Shown piece by piece: positions 1 to 8,716 of a stretch of DNA of 64,000 nucleotides (position 1 is the stretch's first letter; the number at the start of each line of letters is the position of its first letter). The position numbers were made by a program, and so were the translations under genes. The stretch covers positions 14,862 to 78,861 of the forward strand of contig JADJVJ010000005.1 of assembly GCA_016716625.1 (NCBI GenBank), read 5' to 3'. This DNA comes from Nostocoides sp. Lineage in GTDB: Bacteria; Actinomycetota; Actinomycetes; Actinomycetales; Dermatophilaceae. The notes below the pieces were generated by a model, which saw nothing but the letters and a program-made list of their open reading frames with translations, was not told where the DNA came from and searched no databases.

Positions 1-18
1 GACGACGGAGGACCCACC

Positions 19-1488
19 ATGCCCCTTGAGCGACGACGCGTCCTAACCGGTGGAGCTGCGGCCGCCGGACTCGCGGCCATAAGCACCGCGACGGCCACGA
101 CAGCATTCGCCTCCGGCCGACCGGCCACAGCCACAGCCACGGCCACCGACCCGAGCCGCGCACCGCGCCGGCTCTTCGGGCCGCTCATGCCCGCCGGCGA
201 GCACCTGCACCTCCCGGCCGACTTCTCCTACCAGATCATTGCGGAGGCGGGCGTCACCGAACTGCTCGACCCCAGCGGCACGGTCATCGGCACGAGCCCC
301 ACGACTCCTGACGGCCTGGGGGTCTTCCGCGCCGGGAACCGCCTGCGCCTGGTCCTCAACCACGAGCTGCGCGGCGGCGAACCCCTCTCGGTGCCGCACT
401 CGAAGGGCACGGTCTATGACCCGGGCGTGCTCGGTGGTGGGTGCACGGTTCTCGAGGTCACCTCCGATGGGCGCCGACTCTCGCAGTGGGTCGGGCTGTC
501 CGGCACGGTGCGGAACTGTGCCGGCGGCGTCACGCCCTGGGGAACCTGGCTCTCCTGCGAGGAGAGCGAGGACCGCGCCGGCACCGTGGGCGATGACGGG
601 GTCGCCTACGAGAAGGACCACGGTTTCGTTTTCGAGGTTGCGCCGGCCGCACCTGGGGCCGTGGCTCCGCGGCCGATCCGGGCTTTTGGCCGGGCCCCCT
701 TCGAGGCCGCCGTGGTGACCCCGAGCCGCCGCGAGGTGTACCTCACCGAGGATGCCACCGACGGTCTGCTCTACCGCTGGCTGGCTCCCGAGGGCCTTCG
801 CCTCGGCCCCGAGGTTGCCGGGAACCTGCGCCCCTCCGCCGGTGTGCTCGAGGCCATGGGCGTGCTGACCGATGACGGGGAGGTCCTACCGCACCTCGCG
901 TGCATCACCTCGGCACAGATCGGCAGGCCGCTGCGCACTCGCTGGACCCGGGTCGAGGACCGCACCGCGGCGGCCACCTCGATGCGCTACCAGTTCCCCG
1001 CCGAGGGTGTGGTCACCCGTCACCCCAAGATCGAGGGTGCCTGGTCGGACGGTTCCGGCATCTGGTTCGCTGCCTCCTACACCAAGGACCCGCTGCCCTG
1101 GAGTGCACCGCGCAACCGCGGGATGATCTTCCGCTACGACCTGCGGACCTCGACCCTGACGCTCAAGGCCTATTTCCCGTGGCTTGACGTCATGCCAGGG
1201 CTGGACGCCCCGGCGTGGGCACGGGACCACTACTTCGATGGCCCGGACAACGTCCACGTGACGCCATATGGCGGGCTCATCATCACCGAGGACGGCTCCG
1301 GCGCCAACCACGTTCTCTCCTGGACCGAGGAGCTCGGCGCCCAGGCGGTCGCCTTGAATGCGATCGATGACGAGGAGTTCTCCGGACCCTGCTTCTCGCC
1401 GGACGGCAAGACGCTTTTCGTCAGTACCCAGACCGAACCTGGTCGTACCTTTGCCATCACCGGCCCGTGGAAGCGTTACCTGGGCTGA
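19..1488 (+). CDS. Tat-exported PhoX-like (DUF839) protein
   Basis: The 489-residue product opens with a twin-arginine signal (RRRVLTGG at residues 5-12, then an Ala-rich stretch ending near AFA at residue 31), so it is probably exported folded. The mature part follows the DUF839/PhoX pattern: LFGPLMPAGEHLHLPADF soon after the signal, the hallmark NCAGGVTPWGTWLSCEE near residue 170, and GPDNVHVTPYGGLIITED near the C-terminus. Members are calcium/iron-dependent secreted alkaline phosphatases, but many DUF839 proteins have never been assayed, so the substrate is open. A GGAGG ribosome site sits 7 bases before the ATG. A strong hairpin follows the stop. Confidence 0.88.
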   Translation: MPLERRRVLTGGAAAAGLAAISTATATTAFASGRPATATATATDPSRAPRRLFGPLMPAGEHLHLPADFSYQIIAEAGVTELLDPSGTVIGTSPTTPDGLGVFRAGNRLRLVLNHELRGGEPLSVPHSKGTVYDPGVLGGGCTVLEVTSDGRRLSQWVGLSGTVRNCAGGVTPWGTWLSCEESEDRAGTVGDDGVAYEKDHGFVFEVAPAAPGAVAPRPIRAFGRAPFEAAVVTPSRREVYLTEDATDGLLYRWLAPEGLRLGPEVAGNLRPSAGVLEAMGVLTDDGEVLPHLACITSAQIGRPLRTRWTRVEDRTAAATSMRYQFPAEGVVTRHPKIEGAWSDGSGIWFAASYTKDPLPWSAPRNRGMIFRYDLRTSTLTLKAYFPWLDVMPGLDAPAWARDHYFDGPDNVHVTPYGGLIITEDGSGANHVLSWTEELGAQAVALNAIDDEEFSGPCFSPDGKTLFVSTQTEPGRTFAITGPWKRYLG

Positions 1489-1510
1489 CCGACCGCGTCG
1501 GCCGTCCGGT

Positions 1511-1555
1511 CGCGAGACCGCTCTGAGTCCCTCATGGGCTCAGGGCGGTCTCGCG
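1511..1555. terminator. Hairpin between convergent genes
   Basis: Arms at 1511-1527 and 1539-1555 (17 bp, one G-T pair, 11-base loop) form a long stem between the converging PhoX-like and decarboxylase genes; the right arm lies inside the last codons of the decarboxylase. There is no T-run, which is common in high-GC actinobacteria. It probably works as a bidirectional terminator. Confidence 0.7.
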
Positions 1556-2950
1556 CAACAACGCCCAGAGTGCCTCCACATCGGCGCGCTCAGTGGCCTC
1601 GGCGCCGATGGAAACCCGCACCATCCAGCGACCGTCGAGCACGCTCGGTGAGACGAACGCCTTCCCGCTGGCGTTGACCGCATCCGCCCAGGCGAGCGTA
1701 TGCCGGTCGAGTTCCGCCCCGGTCAGCCCCTCCGGCTCGTGCCGCAGACAGACCGTCTGCAGTTGCACCGGGGCGAGCACGCGCCAACCCGGTTCCGCGG
1801 CAACGGCTTCCGCGAGCCAGGCGGCGTGGGCAAGGTCCCGGCGCAGTCGCTGTCGGATGGCCTGCACCCCGTCGAGGTGGAGGTGGAACCACAGCTTGAG
1901 CGCCCGGAAGCGGCGGCCCAGCGGGATACCCCAGTCCTTGAACTGCACGACGTCATCGTCGGCCTGCGAGCGCAGGTACGGCGGGGTTGTCGACATGCAC
2001 GCCACGAGATGGTCCACGTCGCGGACGTAGAGCAGCGAGCAGTCGAGGATCGTGCCCATCCACTTGTGCGGGTTCCAGACCAGGGAGTCGGCGAGTTCGA
2101 CCCCGTCGAAGAGGTGGCGGCATTCCGGCAGGAGCATCGCCGAGCCGGCCATCGCCGCGTCCACATGCACCCATGCGCCGAACTCGGCGGCGACGACGCA
2201 CATCTCGCGCACTGGGTCCATGGCGGTCGTCCCGGTCGTGCCGATCGCCGCCACGACCGCTGCGGGGACCCGGCCTGCGGCGAGATCCGCCGCCATGGCC
2301 GCGCGCAATGACTCCGGGCGGAGCGCATAGGTCACCGGGTCGACCTCGACGTGTCTGAGGTTGTCCCGGCCGAAACCGGCCAAGAGCACTGCCTTCTCCA
2401 CCGAGGAGTGGCAGTGCGCCGAGGAGTAGACGACCAGGGGCGCCGGACACGCCTGCAGGCCCCCGCCGTCAATGCTCATCCCGCTGGCCCGCTCCCTCGC
2501 CGCGAGCAGCGCCACGAGGGTGCCCGTCGAGGCGGTGTCCTGGATGGCGCCACGCCAGGCATCGGAAAGTCCACACAGCTCCCGGAGCCACTCGGTGACC
2601 ACCTGCTCGACCTCGGTGAGCGCGGGGGCCGACTGCCACGTGATCCCCAGTGCCGCAACGCCACTGGAGACGTGGTCGCCGAGCACTGAGGCGAGCGCGG
2701 CATTGCTCGGGAACCAGCCGTAGAACCCCGGGGACTGGGTCTGGGTGATCCCGGGCACGACGGCCTCGTTGAGCATCGTGACGAGTTCGGCGAGCGGCTG
2801 CGGCTCCGCGGGGGCGTGCGCGGGCATTCGCGAACGCACCTGCCCCGGCCGCAGAACCGATTGCACGGGACGGTCGGCGACCCCGAGTCGGTAGTCGGCC
2901 ACCCAGTCCACGAGTTCATGGGCGGCGGCGCGGAACTCCTCGGGCGTCAT
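1532..2950 (-). CDS. PLP-dependent group II (aromatic amino acid type) decarboxylase
   Basis: The 472-residue protein is full length for the aromatic-L-amino-acid/glutamate decarboxylase family. Visible marks are TQSPGFYGWFPSN near residue 75, the cofactor-stacking histidine in SAHCHSSVEKA, HVDAAMAGSA, and the Schiff-base lysine in NPHKWMG (about residue 296). It should release CO2 from an aromatic or related amino acid in the cytoplasm; the substrate cannot be read from the sequence. Minus-strand TAGAGT lies 6 bases before the ATG, suggesting a leaderless transcript. The matching -35 area overlaps the inverted repeat at 2980-3009, so the divergent ArsR protein may also control this gene. Confidence 0.9.
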   Translation of the reverse strand: MTPEEFRAAAHELVDWVADYRLGVADRPVQSVLRPGQVRSRMPAHAPAEPQPLAELVTMLNEAVVPGITQTQSPGFYGWFPSNAALASVLGDHVSSGVAALGITWQSAPALTEVEQVVTEWLRELCGLSDAWRGAIQDTASTGTLVALLAARERASGMSIDGGGLQACPAPLVVYSSAHCHSSVEKAVLLAGFGRDNLRHVEVDPVTYALRPESLRAAMAADLAAGRVPAAVVAAIGTTGTTAMDPVREMCVVAAEFGAWVHVDAAMAGSAMLLPECRHLFDGVELADSLVWNPHKWMGTILDCSLLYVRDVDHLVACMSTTPPYLRSQADDDVVQFKDWGIPLGRRFRALKLWFHLHLDGVQAIRQRLRRDLAHAAWLAEAVAAEPGWRVLAPVQLQTVCLRHEPEGLTGAELDRHTLAWADAVNASGKAFVSPSVLDGRWMVRVSIGAEATERADVEALWALLRETALSP

Positions 2951-2956
2951 GCGCTC

Positions 2957-3009
2957 ACTCTAGGAGCGGAACGGCCTTGACAACATACAACCATTTAGTT
3001 GTATGTTGT
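2957..3009. promoter_or_regulatory. Divergent promoter with ArsR-type operator
   Basis: A perfect 12-bp inverted repeat (ACAACATACAAC at 2980-2991, its complement at 2998-3009, 6-base spacer) lies between the decarboxylase and the ArsR gene. On the plus strand TTGACA (2977-2982) and TATGTT (3002-3007) make a promoter whose start would fall at or next to the GTG at 3014. On the minus strand a -10 TAGAGT covers 2957-2962. The repeat overlaps the core promoter on one side and the -35 area on the other, as expected for a repressor serving both genes. Confidence 0.8.
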
Positions 3010-3013
3010 CGCC

Positions 3014-3343
3014 GTGACAGTGATGACCGAGGAGCAGGCGGACGCCGTGTTCCGTGCCCTCGCGGATCGCACGCGCCGAGACATCTTGCGCCGCGTGCTC
3101 GCCGGAGAACACTCCGTGAGCGCCCTGGCCGCCGGCTATCCCATGAGTTTCGCCGCCGTCCAGAAGCACGTCGCCGTTCTCGAACGGTCAGGACTGCTCA
3201 CCAAGCGGCGCCACGGCCGCGAGCAGTTGGCCAGCGGGGACGTCGAGGCGGTCCGATCCGTCGCCTCGATGCTGGATGAGCTGGAGGCCGTGTGGCTCGG
3301 CCGGATCGCCCGAATCGACGCCCTACTCGACAAGGAGTTGTGA
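3014..3343 (+). CDS. ArsR-family transcriptional regulator
   Basis: This 109-residue winged-helix protein has the ArsR pattern: FRALADRTRRDILRRVL for helices 1-2, a recognition region around MSFAAVQKHVAVLERSGLL, and a wing with KRRHGREQ. It has no obvious metal-binding cysteines, which fits the subgroup paired with SRPBCC proteins. GTG at 3014 was chosen because the promoter places the 5' end there with no room for a ribosome site; a TTG at 2999 and an ATG at 3023 are alternatives. It is one base from the next gene and should bind the 2980-3009 inverted repeat. Confidence 0.88.
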   Translation: MTVMTEEQADAVFRALADRTRRDILRRVLAGEHSVSALAAGYPMSFAAVQKHVAVLERSGLLTKRRHGREQLASGDVEAVRSVASMLDELEAVWLGRIARIDALLDKEL

Positions 3344-3344
3344 G

Positions 3345-3839
3345 ATGCCCGTCATCGACATCACCAAAGATCCCGACGCCCGGACTCTGACCATCACGGC
3401 GCACTTCGCCGCCCCGGTCGAGCGGGTGTGGCGGATCTACGAGGACCCCCGCCAACTCGAGCAGGTCTGGGGGCCACCGCAGTATCCGGCGACCTTCGTC
3501 GCCCACGAGTTGCGCCCAGGCACTCGCACCACGTATTACATGACCTCCCCAGAGGGGGAGCGGTTCGCCGGATACTGGGAGATCACCGGGGTGGAGCCCA
3601 CCACACGCTTCACCTTCCGGGATGGCTTCGCGCACGCCGACCTCACCCCGAACGACGCGCTCCCGGTCTCCGACAACGTGTACACCTTCGCGTCCGCCGA
3701 CCAGGGAACGCGAGCGGTCTTCACGAGCACCTACGCCACCGCCGAGGCCCTCCAGGCCGTCCTGGACATGGGCATGGAGGAGGGTTCCCGGGCGGCGATC
3801 GACCAGGTCGATGGTTTCCTCGACACGCATCCCGAGTAA
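3345..3839 (+). CDS. SRPBCC/AHSA1-domain protein
   Basis: The 164-residue product is a single START-like SRPBCC domain. AAPVERVWRIYEDPRQLEQVWGP near the N-terminus is the usual helix-grip opening of the AHSA1 subfamily, and the long C-terminal helix (EALQAVLDMGMEEGSRAAID) closes the cavity. Such proteins bind hydrophobic ligands or act as stress-related partners; no ligand can be named. The ATG follows the ArsR stop by one base, so the two are co-transcribed; ArsR-SRPBCC pairs are common in actinobacteria. Confidence 0.87.
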   Translation: MPVIDITKDPDARTLTITAHFAAPVERVWRIYEDPRQLEQVWGPPQYPATFVAHELRPGTRTTYYMTSPEGERFAGYWEITGVEPTTRFTFRDGFAHADLTPNDALPVSDNVYTFASADQGTRAVFTSTYATAEALQAVLDMGMEEGSRAAIDQVDGFLDTHPE

Positions 3840-3848
3840 GGCCGGTCG

Positions 3849-5384
3849 TCAGCCGGCAGTGTGCACCACCCGACCGTCCACGAGGGTGGCCGCGACCGGC
3901 ATCGCCCGCAGGTATGCCGCGTGCTGCGCGGGCTCCCCACGCGGGCCAGCGAGCGGGTCGGCGTCGAGCAGGACCACGTCGGCGCGCGAGCCGACCTCCA
4001 TCGTCCCCTGCCCGTCGGTGCTCGCGGCGAGCGCTTCCTCGACGGTCAGCGCCTGCTCCGGATGCCACGCCTCGCGGTCGTCCATCGAGCGGTGCACCGC
4101 ACAGGCGATCGCCAACCAGGGGTCGAGCGGGCTCACCGGCGCGTCCGAGCCCAGAGCGAGCTGCACCCCGGCGTCGACCATCGCGCGGAAGGCGTAGAGC
4201 CGCTCGCTGCGATCGCCCCACCAGCGCTCCGCGACGTCCCGGTCATCCGGAGCGTGCGCGGGCTGGACGCTCGCGACGACCCCGAGCCGCGCCAGCCGCG
4301 GGATATCCGCCCAGCGAACGAGCTGGGCGTGTTCCATGGTCCCGGTCTGACCAGTGACCTCGAAGGCATCCAGCGTCGTGCTCACCGCGCGGTCGCCGAT
4401 CGCATGGATGGCGGCGCTGAGCCCGATCTCGCGGGCCCGGGTCATCAGTGCCACGAGCTCGTCGAACCCGTGGTTGGGTCGGCCGCAGGGGTGTTCCAGC
4501 CGCTCGGACTCCAGGTAGGGGGAGCAGCACCAGGCGGTGAGCGTGTTGAGACTGCCGTCACCGATGACCTTCAGCGGCCCCATCGTCACCAGTGGGTGTC
4601 CCGGCACCACGGGGTCACCGGTCCGCAGCCCGAGGTCGGCCACCTCCTCGAGGTGGTCGGCATAGGTCGCGGCGCGGACCCGCATGGTCCTCAGGCCGCG
4701 ACCGACCCGCTCGGGCCAGATGCGGAAGGCGGACCCGAACTCGAGGTCCACCAGTCCGACGACACCCCGCGCGTGCGCGTCGGCCAGCACGTCCCGGAGT
4801 GCCGGCAGCGGGTCACGGGCATCGGGGTCCAGCGCCTCCAGCCGCGGCGCGACGGCATACCACTCGTTCTCGGCGAGGACGCCCTCGCGGGCCGGTAGCC
4901 CCAGCCGGGAGAGGGCCGCGCTGTTGAGCCAGGCGTGATGTCCGTCCCCCGAGGTCAGGGCGACCGGCCGCGCCCCGGTAGCCCGATCGAGCAGCGCCAC
5001 GCTGGCCGACTCCGCCCAGCCGCCGGAGCGGTAGCCGAACCCGAGGACGAGCCCGTCGCCGTCCGGTATGCCGTCCAGGTGCTCCCGCACCCGACGCACG
5101 GTCTCGAGGGCGTCGGCCGATCCGGACAGGTCGATTCGGCGGCGGGCCAGAGCCCACATCACTGGGTGGGTGTGCTGGTCCCAGAGCCCGGGAATGGCCC
5201 ACCGGCCTTCCCCGTCGACGACCTCGTCGGCGCCGGTCGCGTCCAGGCGGTGCCCGACCTCGGTGATCCGACCACCGACGAGCCGCAGGTCCACGACGCC
5301 CTCGGCCTCGCCCGGGAGCCGTCCTGGCCGCGGGGACCCACCCACCGGGACCCGGCGCACCGCTCGCACCACGGTGTGGGACAT
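3849..5384 (-). CDS. Amidohydrolase, YtcJ-like
   Basis: The 511-residue metal-dependent hydrolase belongs to the amidohydrolase_3 group. It has the first metal pair in LWDQHTHPVMW (about residue 68), GDGHHAWLNSAAL typical of the YtcJ group, HAIGDRAV, and the late catalytic aspartate in LGSDAPVSPLDPW. It should cleave an amide, imide or cyclic C-N bond in the cytoplasm; the physiological substrate of YtcJ-type enzymes is mostly unknown. It converges with the SRPBCC gene, and lpdA lies 13 bases upstream in the same direction. Confidence 0.87.
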   Translation of the reverse strand: MSHTVVRAVRRVPVGGSPRPGRLPGEAEGVVDLRLVGGRITEVGHRLDATGADEVVDGEGRWAIPGLWDQHTHPVMWALARRRIDLSGSADALETVRRVREHLDGIPDGDGLVLGFGYRSGGWAESASVALLDRATGARPVALTSGDGHHAWLNSAALSRLGLPAREGVLAENEWYAVAPRLEALDPDARDPLPALRDVLADAHARGVVGLVDLEFGSAFRIWPERVGRGLRTMRVRAATYADHLEEVADLGLRTGDPVVPGHPLVTMGPLKVIGDGSLNTLTAWCCSPYLESERLEHPCGRPNHGFDELVALMTRAREIGLSAAIHAIGDRAVSTTLDAFEVTGQTGTMEHAQLVRWADIPRLARLGVVASVQPAHAPDDRDVAERWWGDRSERLYAFRAMVDAGVQLALGSDAPVSPLDPWLAIACAVHRSMDDREAWHPEQALTVEEALAASTDGQGTMEVGSRADVVLLDADPLAGPRGEPAQHAAYLRAMPVAATLVDGRVVHTAG

Positions 5385-5397
5385 CGCGAACGACAGG

Positions 5398-6795
5398 TCA
5401 GAGGTTGATCATGTGGCCGACGATGCCCTCGACGGCCTCCTTGACGCCCTCGGAGAGCGTCGGGTGGGCGAAGACATTCCGGGCCACCTCGTCCGCGGTG
5501 AGATCCCACTTCTGCGCGAGCGTGAGGACGGGGAGCAGCTCGGTGACATCCGGGCCGATCATGTGCGCCCCGAGGATCTCGTTATGGGTGGCGTCGGCGA
5601 CGATCTTGACGAAACCGGAGGCGTCGCCAAGCCCCTGAGCCTTCCCGTTCGCGGCGAACGGGAAAGTCGCGCACTTGACGTCGTACCCCTTGTCGCGGGC
5701 CTGGGCCTCGGAGTATCCGAAGGAGCCGATCTGGGGGTGGCAGTAGGTGGCTCGCGGGATGAAGTCGTAGTCGATCGGCATCGTCTCGGCTCCGGCGATG
5801 GTCTCGGCGGCGACGATGCCCTGGGCTTCGGCCACGTGCGCGAGCATCATCTTGGCGGTGCAGTCGCCGATGGCGTAGACGCCGGGAACGTTGGTCCGCA
5901 TGAAGTCGTCGATGGCGACCGCGCCGCGGTCGGTGAGGACCACCCCGGCCGCCTCCAGGCCGTAGCCCTCGGTGCGCGGGGCGAAGCCGATGGCCGAAAG
6001 CAGCTTGTCGGCTTCGAGGACCTGCTGCTCTCCACCGGCCGCCGGGGAGACGGTCACCCGAACACCGCTGCCGGTGTCTTCCACCGCCTCGACCTTGGTG
6101 CCGAGCATGACCTTGACGCCGAGTTTCTTGTAGTGCCGGGCGAGTTCCTTGGACACATCGGCGTCCTCGGTGGGCACCATCCGGTCGAGGAACTCGACGA
6201 TGGTCACCTCCACGCCGAAGTTCTTCATGACATACGCGAACTCGACGCCGATGGCCCCGGAGCCGGCGATGATGATCGAGCCGGGGAGCTCGTCGGTGAG
6301 GATCTGCTCCTCGTAAGTGACGACGTTCTGGCTCACCTGGACCCCGGGCAGCATCCGGGTCACCGCCCCGGTGGCGATGATGAGGTTGTCGAAGGTGAGT
6401 TCGCGCGTGGAGCCGTCGTTCATCGCCACGGACATGCTTGTGGCACTGGTGAGGGTGCCCCAGCCGTCGATCTCTTCGATCTTGTTCTTCTTCATCAGGA
6501 AGTGGACGCCCTTGACGATGCCGGCCGAGACCTGGCGCGAGCGCGCGTGCGTCGGGCCGTAGGACATCCGAGCGTCACCCTCGATGCCGTATTTGGCCTT
6601 GTCGTGGGTCAGCAGGTGGGCGAGTTCGGCGTTCTTGATGAGGGCCTTGCTCGGGATGCAGCCGACGTTGAGACAGACCCCGCCCCAGTACTTCTTCTCG
6701 ACCACGGCGGCCTTGAGTCCGAGTTGGGAGGCGCGGATCGCCGCGACATATCCACCAGGTCCAGCACCGAGCACCACGACATCGAAATCAGCCAT
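5398..6795 (-). CDS. lpdA: Dihydrolipoyl dehydrogenase (E3)
   Basis: This 465-residue flavoprotein is full length. The FAD Rossmann motif VLGAGPGGYVAA starts near residue 8, the redox disulfide is Cys41/Cys46 in GGVCLNVGCIPSK, a second dinucleotide motif appears as IIAGSGAIGVEFA, and the C-terminal catalytic histidine is in FAHPTLSEGVKEA. It reoxidises dihydrolipoamide with NAD in pyruvate and 2-oxoglutarate dehydrogenases and, in actinobacteria, often in peroxidase systems. It stands alone here, without E1/E2 genes, which is usual in the phylum. Confidence 0.97.
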   Translation of the reverse strand: MADFDVVVLGAGPGGYVAAIRASQLGLKAAVVEKKYWGGVCLNVGCIPSKALIKNAELAHLLTHDKAKYGIEGDARMSYGPTHARSRQVSAGIVKGVHFLMKKNKIEEIDGWGTLTSATSMSVAMNDGSTRELTFDNLIIATGAVTRMLPGVQVSQNVVTYEEQILTDELPGSIIIAGSGAIGVEFAYVMKNFGVEVTIVEFLDRMVPTEDADVSKELARHYKKLGVKVMLGTKVEAVEDTGSGVRVTVSPAAGGEQQVLEADKLLSAIGFAPRTEGYGLEAAGVVLTDRGAVAIDDFMRTNVPGVYAIGDCTAKMMLAHVAEAQGIVAAETIAGAETMPIDYDFIPRATYCHPQIGSFGYSEAQARDKGYDVKCATFPFAANGKAQGLGDASGFVKIVADATHNEILGAHMIGPDVTELLPVLTLAQKWDLTADEVARNVFAHPTLSEGVKEAVEGIVGHMINL

Positions 6796-6869
6796 GCCCC
6801 AAGCCTATCGGGGCGAAGCGAGGGTGCGTATGCCGTGCCGTCGGCCGGGTCGACGGCTGCTGCGCGCGC

Positions 6870-7292
6870 TTAAAGCTCGGGGAACCAGATCTCGATCTCG
6901 CGTTCGGCGGACTCCGCGGAGTCCGAGCCGTGCACGACGTTCTGGGTCACCGAGTGGCCCCAGTCGCGACCGAGGTCGCCGCGGATCGTGCCCGGGGCCG
7001 CCGTGGTGGGGTCGGTGGCGCCGGCGAGCGAACGGAAGCCCTCGATGCAGCGTTCGCCCTCGATGAGGATGGCGGTCACCGGGCCGCTGGCCATGAAGTC
7101 GACGAGGGGCTCGAAGAAGGGCTTGCCCTCGTGTTCGGCGTAGTGCAGGCCGAGCATCTCCCGGCTGGGGGTGAGGATCTGCAGGGCGACGAGGCGATAG
7201 CCCTTGGCCTCGATGCGGCGCAGGACCTCGCCGGTGAGGCCGCGGGAGAATCCGTCGGGCTTGACCAGGACCAGGCTGCGTTGCGTGCTCAC
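6870..7292 (-). CDS. ndk: Nucleoside diphosphate kinase
   Basis: The 140-residue protein begins QRSLVLVKPDGFSRGLTGEV and carries the phospho-accepting histidine in QNVVHGSDSAESAEREI near residue 120; both are diagnostic for Ndk. It transfers the gamma phosphate between nucleoside triphosphates and diphosphates. Its ATG overlaps the DUF4233 stop by four bases, so the two are translationally coupled; the order folC, DUF4233, ndk is typical of actinobacteria. Confidence 0.97.
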   Translation of the reverse strand: MSTQRSLVLVKPDGFSRGLTGEVLRRIEAKGYRLVALQILTPSREMLGLHYAEHEGKPFFEPLVDFMASGPVTAILIEGERCIEGFRSLAGATDPTTAAPGTIRGDLGRDWGHSVTQNVVHGSDSAESAEREIEIWFPEL

Positions 7293-7684
7293 GAGACAAG
7301 CCTAGTGTCGATCTCGAAGCCCTTGCGCAGACAGAGCACCCAGAGCCCGGTGAAGATGATGCCGACGAAGGCCATGGCCGGCACGACGAGGACGCTGGCC
7401 CAGGTGAGGAGTTGGACGAGCCACCCGGCGGGCAGCCCGACGCCTCGGCGCATGAGCCCGGCCGCGAGCACGGCGAGGAGCGAGATCCCGATGCCGATCC
7501 AGAGCCACCGCTGACCGAGGCCCGGGTTGCCCTCGGCGATGGCCAGGCCGCGGGCCACCTGGGCTCCGAAGAAGACGGCAATGGCCTGACCAGCGAGAAC
7601 GACGGCGAGCATCCGCAAGGTGAACTTCCCGAGCGGGCCCACGATCGGGTATGTCGTGCGCTGCACCTGTTCCTGGCCGGTCAC
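7289..7684 (-). CDS. DUF4233 membrane protein
   Basis: The 131-residue protein has four hydrophobic segments, with LRMLAVVLAGQAIAVFFGA, WLWIGIGISLLAVLAAGLM and VLVVPAMAFVGIIFTGLWVL the clearest. Size and position between folC and ndk match the actinobacterial DUF4233 family, whose function is unknown. Its stop overlaps the ndk start by four bases. Here a lipoprotein/MarR module separates it from folC. Confidence 0.82.
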   Translation of the reverse strand: MTGQEQVQRTTYPIVGPLGKFTLRMLAVVLAGQAIAVFFGAQVARGLAIAEGNPGLGQRWLWIGIGISLLAVLAAGLMRRGVGLPAGWLVQLLTWASVLVVPAMAFVGIIFTGLWVLCLRKGFEIDTRLVS

Positions 7685-7698
7685 CCGCTCAGCCTAGG

Positions 7699-8682
7699 TC
7701 ACGGGGCCGGAGGCTTGATCCTGACGACGTCGGTGCCCTGGAAGTCCGCAGCCCATAACAGGCCATCGAAGCCGGCGATGACGAAGGGCTCGGTGACCTG
7801 GGAGTCCAGTAGCCCCTTGGGCTCCCCGGTGACCGCGTCGAACCCGTGCAACCGACCCAGTTTGTCGGGGATCCACGCGACCCCCTCGAGGACGTCTCCG
7901 TCCAGGGGAATCGCGGCGAGGGGTGCCCGGCCGGTGATCGTGCCGGTGCGTGCGTTGACGTGAACGACCGCCTTGCCCGCCCGATCCCCGATCCACAGCT
8001 CGTCGCCCGCGGCGGCGGTCCAGGTCGCTTCCTCCCCGATGTCAAGCCTGGAAACCACGGCACCGGAGGTCGGATCCAGGGCGAGCGCGGTTCCGTCGAG
8101 CAGGCCGACCCACACCTTGCCCCCGGCGCCCACGATGCCCACGGGGCTGGCGTCCACGTCGATGACCGTCCGCTTGTTCGTGCTCAGCGAGATGCGGGAG
8201 ATCCCCTGGGAGGCGTAGTCGGTGACCCACGCGGAGTCCCCAACGACGGCGATGTCGAAGGGCGAACCGCCGACGTCAATGGTGGCCACCACCGTCCCGG
8301 TTGTGGCGTCAACCCGGGTGACGTCATCCGATCCGTAGTTCTCCACCCAGATCGAGCCGGCCCCGTATGCCAGCCCACAAGGGCTCGTGCCCACGGGCAC
8401 CGTGCGCCGCACCGCCAGGGTGGTGGGATCGAGCTCGACCAGTTCGCCCTCGCCATACAGGCTGACCCAGATCGAGCCGGCGGCGCCGATGATCCCGCAC
8501 GGGGAGGTGCCCACCGTGACCCGCCCGGTGACGGTGGCTGGGTCACCGGAGGGCGTGGTCGAGGGCGTGGGCGGGCTGGTCGCGGGCGATCCCGAGGGGG
8601 CGCCCGCGCTCGGGAGGCCGCAGGAGGTGAGCACCAGTGCGAGGACGAACGGAGCGCTGCGCGCTATGAGACCGGGACGCAT
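7699..8682 (-). CDS. Beta-propeller lipoprotein (YncE/virginiamycin B lyase-like)
   Basis: The 327-residue product has a lipoprotein signal with lipobox VLTSCG near residue 21, then a short Pro/Ser/Thr linker. From about residue 50 it is built of repeats of about 40 residues, each with a core like VGTSPCGI..GSIWVS..G..V..LD, the pattern of a seven-bladed propeller. It should be held on the outer face of the membrane. No catalytic His/Glu pair of a true streptogramin lyase can be assigned, so a binding or scaffold role is as likely. The divergent MarR gene begins 34 bases from its start. The insertion splits the usual folC-DUF4233-ndk neighbourhood. Confidence 0.75.
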   Translation of the reverse strand: MRPGLIARSAPFVLALVLTSCGLPSAGAPSGSPATSPPTPSTTPSGDPATVTGRVTVGTSPCGIIGAAGSIWVSLYGEGELVELDPTTLAVRRTVPVGTSPCGLAYGAGSIWVENYGSDDVTRVDATTGTVVATIDVGGSPFDIAVVGDSAWVTDYASQGISRISLSTNKRTVIDVDASPVGIVGAGGKVWVGLLDGTALALDPTSGAVVSRLDIGEEATWTAAAGDELWIGDRAGKAVVHVNARTGTITGRAPLAAIPLDGDVLEGVAWIPDKLGRLHGFDAVTGEPKGLLDSQVTEPFVIAGFDGLLWAADFQGTDVVRIKPPAP

Positions 8683-8716
8683 GTGGGGATATTACTACCA
8701 CCTTGAAGTATTTTCC

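Noticed and set aside
5068..6873. A 601-residue open frame opposite lpdA
   Set aside because: Shadow of lpdA and the amidohydrolase; no recognisable motif and no ribosome site.
7699..8682. Calling the propeller lipoprotein a streptogramin (virginiamycin B) lyase
   Set aside because: Only the repeat fold is supported; the catalytic residues of the lyase could not be assigned.
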